Below, one piece after another: positions 19,901-30,010 of a stretch of DNA of 64,000 bases. The translations under genes were made by a program, and so were the position numbers. How positions within the stretch are numbered: the stretch's first letter is position 1; every line of letters begins with the position of its first letter. The notes beneath the pieces were generated by a model, which was not told the DNA's origin, did not search any database, and saw only the letters and a program-made list of their open reading frames with translations. The stretch comes from Warburgia ugandensis (Eukaryota > Streptophyta > Magnoliopsida > Canellales > Canellaceae), in assembly GCA_035236585.1 (NCBI GenBank), contig CP141139.1, positions 52,645,217 to 52,709,216 on the forward strand, in the 5' to 3' direction.

Positions 19901-22675
19901 TTGTGACAGTGCCTTCACATCTGATTGTAATTTCTACATGAACAAAGCCTAAATGTCAGATCCATCAGCTAGTTGCAACAAAGCCCAGACACTTTTCTAT
20001 ATTACTTTTAAGTTCAAATTTGAATATAATATTGTAACAGCGTTTAGGAACTGCAGAATTGATCTGCAACATTTCTTCTAGCCAATTTGGACTCAGATAA
20101 ATAGTCTGGTTCTGTAAATGAATCTGTAGGTTCAAGTCCTGTAAAGCTAGTGTTATGGTAAGAATCTGACCGTGCAAATAAGATTACCACAGGAAGTTAC
20201 AAGGGCATTTCCTAGGTAATCAATCACATCAGTCATTTTGGTATCTCGCAAGGAATGAAAGTGTATTGAGACTGTAAACCATGCAATCCCTTGTGATTAA
20301 AAACCTTTGAATCCTAACTTCATTTCAGATTGGAATCTCATCCAGAAGATCGGAGCTACTTGTTCTTACAGGAATTCTAAAGTCTAAACCAACCTTGCTG
20401 TATAGAGGTGCTCGACAATCTGATCAAGATGCAATGAACAAAATAGGACAGATTTATGGGTTCAACAGTTAAGCACGGGGTCTATCATGTCCATGTTGCA
20501 CAGGCTCAGAAATGTTTACGAGGAAAGAGGATAACAGCCTGAACTTGCCCATGGAATAAAAGTTGGAAAGTTAATTATAGAACCGGAAAAGAAGAGGATA
20601 ACAGAAGCTTGATAAATAAGATTTCTTCTTATCAACAAAAGTTAATAATATAATTAAGTAGGGATTCTCTTTTACATACTTTATAACATTCTTCCTTAGA
20701 AAGGGGTCCGTGGAAAACAAGTTAGTCAAATGCATAAGATTTGTACCAAGTGTTTTCTAAACAATAGAAACCCACAGATACAAACACTTTCTTCTTCTTT
20801 CTTTTCCATACTTCTTGAGCTTTCATCTTATTTTATTCATTTCTTCTTTCCTTTATTCCTTGACAAAGATGCTAGAAGCCAATCTAAAAAATTCACTAAT
20901 TCTTAGTAATAAGTTGTCTTTGGTGAGACTTCCAATCCAGTCTCCAACTTTATGAACTCAACTGAATTGATGATCAGTTCAGATGATCTGTTAACTTAGA
21001 TGCGCACAAGTATCTCAAGCTGGGTTAAGCTAGAAAATTAAGACCCGGAGTGAGCTCTATAGAAATGATGTAATTTGCTTATTTAAACCTTTTTATAATA
21101 AAATTTTTCTTAATTAATTTTCTCTAATGCTGGAAAAAAACCCATTAATGTGGGAAGCTGATTTCAGAAACCAAAAAAACCATGTGGTTCCCAGGAATCT
21201 GTGAAAGACCTTTATCACGTAGTTCCAGGTCAGAAAGGATCTTGGGAAGCAAGAAATAAAACAAAAGCAAGAGGCTAAGGGAAATTATGGGAAACAAGAA
21301 ACAGGAAAGCCATATGGAAAATCATATGAAATACCTCAGTTACAAATAAGAAACATTTCAGAAACTTGTATTATAATTTATGTCATTTTTCAATCTCATG
21401 TTACTCATAGCCCCTTTTAATAACCTATATTATGTTTTTGATGAACCATAGGAAACAGAATCATAGTAGCTATGTTTTTAAACAACATTTTTATTTTATA
21501 AATTGTCAAATAAGCAGTCCACCAACAGTTTCCCATCTGTCTTCCACTAGTTTCCTTGGCCTAGGCATTTCTTGTAATTTTGCCATTACAATTTCCTTTT
21601 CTTTCCCAGTAGGTTTATTTGCATTTCCAGACTCCTATGCATTTCATCTAGAAACATGTCCACCATTCTATAGAGGCAAGGTTTATTGTTCTGTTTAGAC
21701 AACAATTCTTGGATTTTCAACAGTTATAGTGGATGATATCCTTAGAGCATGTTCCTCTTCCATTTCCTTCTGAACGCAACTTCAAGCTAGAGAATTGGCT
21801 GCTATGCATGTATAATCATTATTTTCAGCATGACAAGAAACAGATTCAAGTACTTATAAGAAAGGAACGTTTTATACCCTAAGTAGAATTAGACAAAGTT
21901 CCTTAACAAGGTCACAAACATAACTAGGCAGAAAACATGACATGATGGCAATGCTTACTACAATCCATAGAAAAACTTTATTGGTAAGGATCTGAGGAAG
22001 GCACATCACCATGATTAGTTCAGCACTTTTGGACTGCTCACACAACAGAGATTCTCTTAGCATGTTCTTTTCTTCTCTCAGCTGGAGTAATAAAAGTAGA
22101 AAGTTACTTCGTGGAAAATGTTTACAAGCAAGCCCAGTTAACTATCCAAATTGATTTAATACATTTGAACTATAGCAAACAAATTTGTCTACATTCTTCC
22201 ATGTATACAGTTGCTTGAGAGGATGTCCATAAAGAAAAAACAAATGGAAGTAATTTTATTCATTCCCACTGACTTATTCTAAATGACGGATTTCTTTCAC
22301 AATCAACTGAAAGGAATTCATCCCAAAGAGAAAATATCTGAGAAGGCAATGCCCTACGTGTAGTGCTATTACAGTAACAAAAATTGATCTGCCTGAAATT
22401 TGTCAGTTTCTCTTAACAAATGTGCTAAATTGGCCCACAACAATGCAAGCAGGCTGCAATCTAGAAACGAGCACCAGGAAGAATAGAATATCCAAAAGAA
22501 ACTTCAGCATGATGAAGGGCCCAATTTTGACTTCTTTCTTTATGAAGTTTCCTCGGAAATATATTATAAAGCACTTAGATGAAGTATTGGACAATACCTC
22601 TCTACACATCGTTCCTATCTGTAAAAGCTCAATATCAACTGAATAATCATCGTCGGACTTAAAACTAGCAGACAT
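8182..22675 (-). CDS. Coiled-coil protein, 9 coding exons, 547 aa (myosin heavy chain-like annotation class)
   Basis: I joined nine minus-strand exons with GT/AG borders into one open phase: 22675-22598, 22081-22010, 19933-19831, 19675-19051, 16701-16566, 16277-16110, 16004-15894, 14900-14763 and 8394-8182 (1,644 nt, 547 residues plus TAA). The start ATG follows an AG acceptor (tctctgcag), so an intron probably interrupts the 5' UTR. The N-terminus is acidic and contains [13 protein letters not shown]. Residues from about 25 to 430 are Glu/Lys/Leu-rich with heptad character, consistent with an extended coiled coil, including [17 protein letters not shown]. The C-terminal 70 residues are Ser/Asp-rich and not coiled. 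No signal peptide or membrane segment is visible. It resembles plant proteins labelled myosin-heavy-chain-like, of which Arabidopsis MEE13 may be one; I am not sure of that name. No motor domain is present and the function is unknown. Intron 8 contains a complete chromovirus. Confidence 0.82.
9378..9382. repeat. Target-site duplication GAAAC, left copy
   Basis: Identical to 14758-14762. A 5-bp duplication is what Ty3/gypsy integrase makes. Confidence 0.93.
9383..9782 (-). repeat. 3' LTR of the chromovirus
   Basis: 400 bp, matching 14351-14757. It starts TGTTACATCAACTGAACC and ends GTTTCTATCA on the minus strand. The differing poly-C run near 9620 (longer in the other LTR) accounts for most of the length difference. 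Confidence 0.95.
9783..9796 (-). other. Polypurine tract of the chromovirus
   Basis: On the minus strand ACAGGGGGGGTAT lies against the 3' LTR, the expected site for plus-strand priming. Confidence 0.8.
9790..10215 (-). pseudogene. Chromovirus integrase C-terminus and chromodomain
   Basis: Residues [20 protein letters not shown] and [12 protein letters not shown] form the GPY/F-type C-terminal module. They are followed by a chromodomain-like end, QYEVLI, then two adjacent TAG codons (about 9894-9889), then [20 protein letters not shown] and [10 protein letters not shown]. Chromodomains direct integration to marked chromatin. Presence of this module is why I call the element a chromovirus. 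Confidence 0.9.
10160..11050 (-). pseudogene. Chromovirus integrase with internal deletion
   Basis: The zinc-binding HHCC part reads [12 protein letters not shown] ... CDVCQRNKY, with an in-frame TAA at 10954-10952 just before EFHS. In the catalytic core the sequence jumps from KEVWSD to [11 protein letters not shown] at about 10740. Compared with the family, roughly 30 residues are missing in frame, including the first catalytic Asp. The second Asp is replaced in IISNRDRVF. The Glu in QTEVVNR remains. A TAG at 10405-10403 follows [25 protein letters not shown] continues in frame to GD (about 10215), where another frame slip leads to [11 protein letters not shown]. Confidence 0.92.
11230..11690 (-). 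pseudogene. Chromovirus RNase H
   Basis: In the shifted frame it reads [20 protein letters not shown], then [17 protein letters not shown] with the first catalytic Asp. It then breaks within a (CT)n run (plus-strand GAGAGAGAGAGA at 11512-11525). Past the break: [36 protein letters not shown] (Asn where this family has Asp) and [15 protein letters not shown]. The enzyme removes RNA from RNA-DNA hybrids in replication. The microsatellite slip breaks it. Confidence 0.9.
11664..12520 (-). pseudogene. Chromovirus reverse transcriptase
   Basis: RT blocks run in order: [53 protein letters not shown], then an in-frame TGA at 12197-12195 where Arg (CGA) is usual, then [20 protein letters not shown] and the catalytic box [10 protein letters not shown] near 12040-12020, followed by LEYLGHIIS and [16 protein letters not shown]. 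After FGWTRE the frame slips by one base at about 11697. The catalytic Asp pair is intact, so inactivation comes from the stop and the frame change. Confidence 0.93.
12960..13100 (-). pseudogene. Chromovirus aspartic protease
   Basis: In the same frame as gag and RT, the active-site motif [13 protein letters not shown] (13056-13020) carries the catalytic Asp in the variant D-G-G-A. Further on comes the second conserved block [14 protein letters not shown]. The enzyme would process the Gag-Pol polyprotein. The domain itself is uninterrupted, but it lies downstream of the gag stops. Confidence 0.88.
13100..14321 (-). pseudogene. Chromovirus gag (capsid and zinc-knuckle region)
   Basis: The likely start is the ATG at 14321, about 17 bp past the PBS, giving [20 protein letters not shown], a helical N-terminus. 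[16 protein letters not shown] leads into the capsid core, which is cut by TGA at 13988-13986 and TAA at 13970-13968, then continues open with [20 protein letters not shown] and [16 protein letters not shown]. The zinc knuckle near 13300 reads [15 protein letters not shown]. The usual first Cys of the C-x2-C-x7-H-x-C pattern is Tyr, so RNA binding would be impaired. Gag would form the virus-like particle. Confidence 0.88.
14337..14349 (-). other. Primer-binding site of the chromovirus
   Basis: On the minus strand TAGTATTAGAGCC, with two differences from the initiator-Met tRNA complement TGGTATCAGAGCC, starts one base inside the 5' LTR. Confidence 0.75.
14351..14757 (-). repeat. 5' LTR of the chromovirus
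   Basis: 407 bp, the partner of 9383-9782, with an expanded poly-C run at 14583-14597. As the upstream LTR it should hold the element's promoter. It points in the same direction as the host gene and lies just after exon 8. Confidence 0.95.
14758..14762. repeat. Target-site duplication GAAAC, right copy
   Basis: Identical to 9378-9382. On the minus strand it reads GTTTC and forms the first five intron bases after exon 8 in my gene model. Confidence 0.93.
14763..14900 (-). CDS. Coiled-coil gene, coding exon 8 (boundaries less certain)
   Basis: 46 codons that keep phase 0 with exons 7 and 9, including [20 protein letters not shown]. The acceptor used is gtaagcaaag. The donor is TCAAAG|GTTTC, where GTTTC is one copy of the retroelement target duplication and the LTR starts at intron position +6. 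A second frame starting further upstream (acceptor cacgag at about 14916) reads [15 protein letters not shown], which looks more like the coiled coil, but it meets a stop at about 14854. A one-base change in the AAA run at 14860-14862 would join the two frames, so a frameshift in this allele is possible. Confidence 0.6.
14916..15893 (-). other. Intron 7 of the coiled-coil gene
   Basis: No convincing exon was found. A 23-nt GT/AG-bounded stretch at about 15283-15305 was considered and left out because its phase does not fit. Confidence 0.5.
15894..16004 (-). CDS. Coiled-coil gene, coding exon 7
   Basis: 37 codons from [20 protein letters not shown] to KNALV. Acceptor gtgcacaag, donor TTGGTG|GTATGT, phase 0 at both ends. 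Confidence 0.85.
16110..16277 (-). CDS. Coiled-coil gene, coding exon 6
   Basis: 56 codons beginning [20 protein letters not shown] and containing [20 protein letters not shown], a conserved-looking helical block. Acceptor gctaactag, donor GCAATG|GTATTT, phase 0 at both ends. Confidence 0.88.
16566..16701 (-). CDS. Coiled-coil gene, coding exon 5
   Basis: 136 nt: one base completing Cys, then 45 codons beginning [20 protein letters not shown]. Acceptor tttctgaag, donor CTCAAG|GTAATG. The phase fits exon 4 exactly, which decided this join over the open stretch at 16790-16861. Confidence 0.82.
16929..16987. repeat. (AT)n microsatellite, about 29 units
   Basis: A pure TA run inside intron 4 of the coiled-coil gene. 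Confidence 0.95.
17922..18260. mobile_element. Possible MITE in intron 4
   Basis: The left end, GAGAGGAAGGAGTACACGCC...CATGCACG, is an imperfect inverted repeat of the right end, CATGCATGG...GGGTGTGTACTTCCTCTCCT, about 40 bp each. The centre contains the block 'atttcatgccattggatg', common in plant MITEs. There is no coding content. The target duplication was not resolved. Confidence 0.45.
19051..19675 (-). CDS. Coiled-coil gene, coding exon 4 (largest)
   Basis: 625 nt coding for the main coiled coil, for example [20 protein letters not shown] and [20 protein letters not shown]. Acceptor ttcatgcag, donor AATATG|GTAGGT. The final TG is completed by the C that opens exon 5. Confidence 0.88.
19831..19933 (-). 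CDS. Coiled-coil gene, coding exon 3
   Basis: 103 nt beginning [20 protein letters not shown]; acceptor catgtag, donor AAATTG|GTATGT, exit phase 1, completed by GG of the next exon to give Gly. Confidence 0.85.
22010..22081 (-). CDS. Coiled-coil gene, coding exon 2
   Basis: 24 codons starting [16 protein letters not shown]; acceptor tactccag, donor ATCATG|GTGATG, entry and exit phase 0. Charged, helical composition fits the neighbours. Confidence 0.8.
22598..22675 (-). CDS. Coiled-coil gene, coding exon 1
   Basis: 26 codons from ATG (22675-22673) through ...TMCRE; the donor is AGAGAG|GTATTG. The acceptor tctctgcag sits directly before the ATG. The phase at the exit is 0. Confidence 0.82.
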
Positions 22676-24880
22676 CTGCAGAGACATAAACACAGCAAGG
22701 ATTCAGGCAAAGGTGATACCGAGAAACAAAAAGAGAGAAACAATGTTACAAGGATTCCCAGTTTCTTAGTTTATATACAGCATTATAGAAAAAATAAAGA
22801 AGAAGTCTATATTGAGAAACTTATCAAGATACGCACAAAATATGAATTAAGGTTTCCCCTAGTAGCCATGAGAAAAACAGTATATCGAATTCAATGAGAC
22901 ATGGAGCGACCTTTCATAAGTAGGAATTCCATCGTGAAAAACAAATAAACATTTCACGTTAATTGACGGAATCATTTAATCAACACAAAACAAGAGCAAT
23001 AAATATGACCATGAGAAATCTATCACCCAAACATACTCCAAAAGGTAAGAGAGAGGCAAACCCAATCTGTAACCTGAAACCAGATTCTTCAATTTCAAAT
23101 GTTAAAATCCTGGGCCCCACCACATAGAGAACTTCCGGAAGCTGCAAAACCACGACTACCCACGTCGTGCAAAATTGCTGTGAAAGCTTAAAATCTCCCC
23201 TTTCTTTGCTTGCAACTTTCAAAAAAAAATTAATTTTAATCCGTCTCAAGAAGGCCAGCCATTGAAGATGCTGAGGCAAAGACGAACACATGAAAATTCC
23301 GAAGAAAAAGTACTTTCAAAGGAAGATTCCTTGGAACCCAATAGGAACAAGAAAAGAAGCGGGGAGACACAAGAAAGCGATTTTACCTTTTGAAGGTTTT
23401 TCATTAGAACTGAAGGGGGAAAAAGAACAAATTCCCAATGTTTGTTTGGACATGGGAGAAATAACAGAGACCCATTTGCCAGATCGTTTGCGAGAGTAGA
23501 TCTCAGAAAATCAAAAAATTTGAAATTGAAATGTTTGTAGACAATTTTCGAGAGCTCTTGAAGGGTATAATACAGATTGTTCGGTTTTCACGGAACAATT
23601 CTGTCAGTTTGCCAACCATCTACGAAGTGATTGTTTTACCCTTCAAGATAGCTGAAATTGTGAGTTGCTTTGTGCTAGGATTGCTTGGGGAGATCACATT
23701 TTCACAAGGGTAACAAAGTCAATTTTGGGACCATTATGTCCTTATGCAGTCTGTTTGCTCAGATTCTATTTGAAGATAGCAATGACAATTGACAAAAGAT
23801 GGAGGTGTAAAACGGTCTTTCAACAGCAAAGGGAATGCTAGACCTGGACTCGGCAATTTCAATGTGAGTTTGCTATCCGCTATCCCAGTGGATGAAACTA
23901 TCTTTGGACGGGCCTGCAAGAGCAATTCAACTTTTTCAATTTGTGAGCTAGTCATGCAGCAATTCCATGGTTAAAGTTAAGTCCTTGAGGAATGAACATA
24001 TAAAGATAAAACGGCAAAGGTTGGCTAGAAATATTGAACACTGTTCTTCCAAAATGGTAGACCCAATGCATAAACGATCTTGAATACATTATCCGTCCCT
24101 ATGATATGTACCATCAATCAATCAGAGCACAATGAGATGGATTGATTGCTTTGATAACCTGAGTCAAGGTTGATGACGTGCTTAATTTCTCATCTATACC
24201 CTACACATATGGAAAAAAAAAAACTCCCTGGTCGAACAGACCCTACTTAGAACAGTCACCATATTTATATATCATACTATAGAACTTATATCAACTATAC
24301 TCTTAAGTATTATAACTCAAATTTTCTAACATACAGTTCCACAAGTAGCTATTAATGCGCTTCATGAAAAAGTAAAAAGTTGCCTCTGTTGCGAAAGAAA
24401 ATGGTTCCTATAATTGATGACATTCTTTTAAAAATAGAAAACTCTAATAGGCTTCTACTCCCAACAAAATGTCAAATATGCACATGAAGGTGACTAGTTC
24501 ACAGTAATGCTTGTGAGTACCTTTAAATTGGTGTGTTTAGGCGGGTGTAGCATGGGTGAAGTTTCATACCACATTTCACGTGGACCTGTGCTCCTTTTTA
24601 CCTGTCAATTCCAATTGAATCATTGATGTTGATATTCTAATTAATACATCCCAACCCACCTATATTTTACACAGTGTCAATCATGTTCAACATGCAGACA
24701 CGTCCACACAATATCAAAGTTTCACCACTCTTAGATCACAATCACACACTGCTAGGTTACCGATATTTTCTGGTTATTAAGGATGGAATTACAACCAGAG
24801 CTTCAACTTCATGGTAGACTCAAATCTTGTGGATCATGCCCTCCTAGAAGAACACACGGGAATTTTTTCTAATATAGACT
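22676..24880. other. Upstream region of the coiled-coil gene
   Basis: It should hold the 5' UTR exon, its intron and the promoter. A candidate donor TTCAAAAG|GTAAAA at 23386 (minus strand) would pair with the acceptor at 22677-22676, giving a 5' UTR exon ending there. No TATA box or transcription start could be assigned with confidence. 23400-24880 shows nothing else I can identify. Confidence 0.35.
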
Positions 24881-24889
24881 ACTTGAAAG

Positions 24890-25010
24890 GTTCAAGCAGT
24901 TAGCCAAGTTGGTTGAGTGCTCTGTCTCACAACCAAGAGGTTGTAGGTTTGAATTCATTTAATATTAAAGAGAGAGAAAAAAAGGGGGGGGGGGGGGGGG
25001 AAAGCAAGCT
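24890..25010 (+). mobile_element. tRNA-derived SINE
   Basis: The head shows a polymerase III A-box-like TTAGCCAAGTTGGTTGAG (24900-24917) and a B-box-like GGTTTGAATTC (24946-24956), spaced as in a tRNA, with CACAACCAAGAGGTTGTAGG between. The remainder is purine-rich and ends in a poly-G run. It does not fold into a complete cloverleaf with an acceptor stem, so it is a SINE rather than a tRNA gene. Confidence 0.6.
24981..25001. repeat. Poly-G run after AG-rich sequence
   Basis: About 18 consecutive G follow GAGAGAAAAAAA at the tail of the SINE. Confidence 0.9.
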
Positions 25011-27400
25011 ACTTGTAGACCCAATACATGATTAAGTAATCTTCCGTTTATTCATAAATTTAAATTAAATGTATGGCCCCCAGCTTCACAAGAAGAATTT
25101 TTACAACGACAGTAGGTTCTCCCATTCTGTTAGGCAGCCCCATCGATTCAAGGTCTATCATTAGTAATCCCAGGAAAGGGGTTTGACGTATTGCTCCTCC
25201 TAAAGCAGGGAAATGATAGTGTTTGAAAATGTCCTCCTTACTTTATCAAGCTTAACTCAATTTCATCCTTGTCATCCTTAGAGGCTAGTAGAAGACAAAG
25301 ATACCATTTACTTTAGTTAGGCTTTTGGAAGCCCCTTTTTTTTGTTTTCCTATGTATACTAAAAAAAAAAAATCTTGTAATATCCAATTAGGAGCATGCA
25401 AATTAAAGAAACATAGCAAGGGAGCAGTGACAACTACAGCGAAGGTGAAGACTCCAGCTGATAAGATGGAAACGAAAGTCTTCCACATTGTAAAAGTCAC
25501 TAGGGGAGTAAACACCCTAGAAAATCAAGAAGAAAGAAGATGAAAGGTAAAAACGATTAAGTGGTCTGGTGGGGAGATGGAAAGACGTGAAAGGCCATTC
25601 ACTAGTACAAGGAGATGAGATGATTTGGAAAACATACGCATAAATCCCCATCGATGGAAAAGAAAGTTGTGAAAGAAGGAGAGGAGATTTGGAAAAAGCA
25701 AAGAAGGAAAGGGGTAGCTCGTCTTTGACATATTAGATTTGCTATTTGTGCGAAGTTTTAATTTTAAAATAAGACTTCAATGTTAGAGATGTAAAAAATT
25801 CTAGTCAAGATTTAACCCCCCAGCATATTTGGCGAAGAATGAAAGATCTCTTCAGGTTTATGTGCAGAAATATCCAAAGGCTATGCAATATCTGAACACA
25901 AGGACAATTGCTAAGAAGGAAGGACAACCAGTTCGGGATCTTCCTCATGCCAAAACACTGCTTGCTTGAAGGCTATGAGGAGGCGCTCACTGGTACCCAG
26001 GTTTGTGAGTTTTGAAAGGTAGCTTTTTACTCGCAACAATTCCTGATCTCTAAGTGGAGAAACATGTCAATATGTTACATAGAACCGAAATTATAAGACA
26101 TCTTTAATGGTGGTGGGATGAAAGTAAAATTCTGAAATGGGCTGAAGATTCTCGGGACCTTAAATACAAGGCAAAGGTATGAATTTATAAAAACAAACAA
26201 GAAGTTCTTATGGTTATTTTGTCAAAAGACGCTACGGAAAATGTCTCACCAGTTGGATTTCTCTTGAATCCAAACCATTCAACAATTTAGTAGCTTAGTG
26301 GTCAAAAGTTTTATCCCATTTGGTTTATATTGACTTTTATTAGAGGATTTCTTCCTCATGGATGGTCTAAAGTAACCTTCCGGGCAATCATATAGACTTT
26401 GATGTGTTTGTTTTGATTTAAGCCATCAATTTTTCCATCCCAAAAAGGAGAAGCCAACTTTATCGCAAAAATATTTGGACCTCCTTCCTCCACTGCCCGG
26501 AAGATGGTTAAGATTAGGAATTATAACTACAGGATTGATGTTTCATCTGAATGAATCGGTATCAATTTAAATTTAGACATTGCTGGAGTGAACCTGTCAA
26601 TCTCTGGCTACCCATCAAATTTTTATAGCAACTCTCACGTACGCTTTGATTCCAACAATGGCTTGTGCATGCATGGCTCTCTGGTCCCAACAAGGCACAC
26701 TTCATATCCCTTGTTAAATGCAAATGCTATTTCAAAACGTGAACGGAAATAAGCAAATAAGGCATTTAATCAATTGTTTTCTAATATCGTGTTTTTCGCC
26801 TGGCTAGGTCCCACATCATAGTGGTGTTAACGTGCATCAAGCAGACTCTCTCTTCACACAGGACGAAATTTTCTCGTTGAACAGAAGATTTCCAAAAAGA
26901 TGGTAGAAAAAGAAAGTTTTTTCACAAAAAATAGTTCCCAAAAGATCATGGAAGTCAGTCTTATCAAAAAGAATTTGAGCCGAGAATGAAATCTAACGCT
27001 CCTTACTAGTTATTTCACTATAGAAGATCAGGCACAATTGATCAATGTCTGTAAGGTAATGGGAATCCAATTTGTAGCCAGAGAAGATGAAGCTCTGTCC
27101 TGCATCAATGATTTTACAAGAAGAGTGGCTCAAGCCTAAATTCGGGTTTAACAGCATAAATGACAACAAAGAAGAAGTTTTCCCAATAAAAAAGGAACAA
27201 GATACTTCTAATCTAGATGGGGATGAGAACAATGTCTATTTCCTACTATCTACTTATCGGACATTCCGAGTTTGGGCAACCCTTGAAAGAGAAGCCCAAT
27301 ATTGCAGCGTCATTAACCAATAAAACCATGGTTCATCTCTTTCTCGGAAACCAAATGGTAAAAAATGGAGGTACTGTCTATTGCATTCTCAAAGGTTTTG
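25010..27400. other. Unassigned intergenic sequence
   Basis: Scattered short open frames occur, but none contains a domain or motif that I recognise. No terminal repeats were found. Confidence 0.4.
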
Positions 27401-27404
27401 ATTA

Positions 27405-27785
27405 GTTACACTTCTTCAGCTGTTTGTGGAGCAATGTCCGGCATCCATGTGCCTAATGATGATAAAGAAAGGGAAGCTCTTTGGTAGGAACTTTTGATGA
27501 TAACAATGGCAGATCCATTGGAATTATGGTAGAGATTTTAGTGTCATTAAATCATTTAAAAAGAGAAATAGACTTCCACAAACTCTATATATGTTTAAGG
27601 TTTCTACCTTAGATGATCTGAGAATTGATTATCTCTATCTTATGGAAACATTTAATTTGAGAAGTATCACAAAACTGAATTTTCCATTCTTATTCTCACT
27701 TCAAGACTATGGTTCTCAACCATCATTTGATAAAATTCCTACCATGTTGCTTAGGGCTCCTAAAATCAGCTCATGATTCTCAAAT
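27405..27785 (+). pseudogene. Possible L1-type LINE endonuclease fragment
   Basis: In two frames the reading VPNDDKEREALW-ELLMI is followed by DFSVIKSFKKRNRL and DDLRIDYLYL. This is reminiscent of the 'R-x-LW-x-EL ... GDFN-VI ... E/R' spacing of plant LINE endonucleases. The match is weak and several stops intervene, so it could be chance. Confidence 0.3.
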
Positions 27786-27894
27786 TATATTGTTTTGTTA
27801 CCTTAGAGATTAACTAGTCAAGCTTAGACCATCCATGTCTAAGTTTACCATTTGCTAAATACTAAGTCATGATTCATGTTTACATACTAAGTAA

Positions 27895-28250
27895 TAATAA
27901 TTACCACAAGTGCACAACTCCATTGGAGTATAGAATCGGTAAATACAGGCTAATCCCACGAGGATTCTTTAATAAAGGAAGTTAATTAAGACCTAATTTA
28001 CTATATTTTAACCTAGCCAACTTCAAACAAAGGAAAAAATTCTAAACTAAAGCAACTAAACCAATAAATTAAATTAAATCAAAGTAAGTAAATAAAGCAA
28101 AGTAAGAAAACTATCTAAGAAAACAATTAAGTCCAGTAAAGTAACTAAACTAATTAAGGAAAGGAAAGCAACTCTTTCATTTATCTAACTTTAGTTACAA
28201 TAGAAAGTAAAGACATGAATAAAGGTAAAACAAAGTAACTAAAAACTTTC
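27895..28250 (+). repeat. Dispersed repeat with the 'CAAGTGCAC...AATCCCAC' signature, second copy
   Basis: The sequence reads CACAAGTGCACAACTCC, GTATAGAATCGGTAAATACA, GGCTAATCCCACGAGGATTC, then an A-rich stretch built of short 'aaagtaactaaac' blocks. It has the same layout as 60-185 (inverted) and 33885-34120, but nucleotide similarity outside the signature is low. Confidence 0.4.
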
Positions 28251-28539
28251 TTGAAGTGGCCGCTATAGGAGTCCTTTATTTTGTCACTCAACAAGGCTCT
28301 TTACACATCCTCTTCTTCTTCTTTTTTTGGACTTGAATTGTTTTTTACAGTTTTCTTGTTGTGTCACTCAACAAGTGCTTATACACTTGTATTCAACCCA
28401 AAGTATACTAATATACAACCAAGCTTTCTTTTCTCATTGACCCAACATGCCATAAACCCAAGGTAAATTTTCAACCATACTTTAGGAGTTAAAATTAACC
28501 TTGGTTTCCATAGAAGTGCATAAGGTGTTCTTCCTATCC

Positions 28540-30010
28540 TTTTGTTCCTAAAACCCAAAGAAAGAGAAAAGATGAAAGATGGAAGGCTAGAAGTTGGAAT
28601 ATGCATGTAAACTAGAGAAAAATAAGGGAAGCATGGGACATGTGTGGATGAGTGAATGTGAAGGCATGGAAAGATGGAATGGAGAGGTGAGGGAAAGAAG
28701 GATGCATGTAAGGGAGAGGGGTAAGTAGTATGCTTGTAATTAGAAAGAGTGGGAGATGAGATAGGAGAAAGATAGAGAAAGTATGCATGTAAAGACAAAG
28801 TGCGTGTAATTCAAAAGTGGTGGGACGTGGAATGCTAGAGTAAGGAAAAAGATGAAGGGAAAGAAAGAAAGAGAGGGAAGTGGGGATGGAAGAGATTCCT
28901 TACCTCTTCTCCAATGGATTGACTTTAATATTATGATAGCTCTGGCAAAGGAGATCTTTGTCCCTCTCTTTCTCATAGATTTAGCTTTCAAGTTCAAGGG
29001 AAAGGTAAGATATAAGAGTTTTTCTTCTCCTTCAGCTCTTATTTATAGAGTTTAAGGAGTGGAAGCCCTAGGAATGAATAGCTAGGATCTAAAGGAGAAA
29101 GGAGGAAGGGTTGAGATGGTACAGATGAGATGAAGATAAGAAGAAGGGAAGCAAAGGGGAAGGAGGTGTGGCATGTAGTTAGGAATTGATATTTTACATG
29201 GATTTAAATGTGAGAGGTGAGATGGGATAGGAAAGTGGGATGAAAAAGGAAGGAAAGTTATAGGGGGAAAGGAAGCTAAGTGTCACGGGGTAGCACTTTC
29301 ACCTTTGCTAAACCCATGCAGCACTTGTGCACAACTCCCTTTTTTGGCACAAGTCAGCTTTCAACCCCCAGTACTCTCACTTGCTAGGGCTACACTCACT
29401 CACCCTTAGAAGCAATGAGAGGAACTCAGAAGGAAACTCTCTCACTCTATTGACTTTAACCAAAACTGAGATGGTTACAACTAAGGAGCTTACACCTATT
29501 TATACTTGTTCCCCTCCATCCACCTCCTCAATGGATGGACCGGATTATTACAAATGCCAACAATGTAACAGTTGAGGACTAATCTAGAACTCACTCTAGA
29601 AAACTCTACACTACTCTCTAACATTCAACCATTATGGATATTTACAAAGAATACACTAGAACCCGGGCCTTCTAGATTCAAGCCAAGTTCCATGGACCTT
29701 CCTTGATAGGCCTGAGTCCCTAAGGTCAGGTCCACGTCCCAAGTGAGCCTTCCTTAGAGGCTGCAAGCCCTAGTCACGGGCCTTGCAGTGCAAGTCCGTG
29801 ATATAAGGGTGGCTTGGAAAGAAGATTGCTTAGAAGGGAAGAAAGAGAGGAAGATTAGGAGAGAATCTAGGAAGTTAGATAGGATTTGTTTGGATTTAAT
29901 AAGTCAATAGGGGAGGGGTAATTTCTATATGGGGAAAGTGGAGTGAAAAAGATGGGAAGGAAAGGGAAGTAAATGGAAAGACGGTGAAGGGAATCTAGAA
30001 GGGAGTGGAA
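28540..30010. repeat. Strongly purine-rich stretch (plus strand)
   Basis: Two blocks (28540-29280 and 29800-30010) are dominated by A and G in gaaagg/ggaagg words. A less biased, CT-containing segment separates them, with 'cagcacttgtgcacaactcc' at about 29319. There are no coding signals. Such a tract may be part of an LTR-element untranslated region; the family is unknown. Confidence 0.5.

Noticed and set aside
24901..24960. A tRNA gene at the SINE head.
   Set aside because: No acceptor stem pairs around it and the B-box deviates from GGTTCGANTCC, so a SINE explains it better.
28379..28997. Minus-strand frames rich in Ser, Pro, Leu and Phe (28379-28798 and 28740-28997) as secreted or membrane proteins.
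   Set aside because: They are read from the complement of the purine-rich tract, which yields S/F/L/P-rich frames by composition alone.
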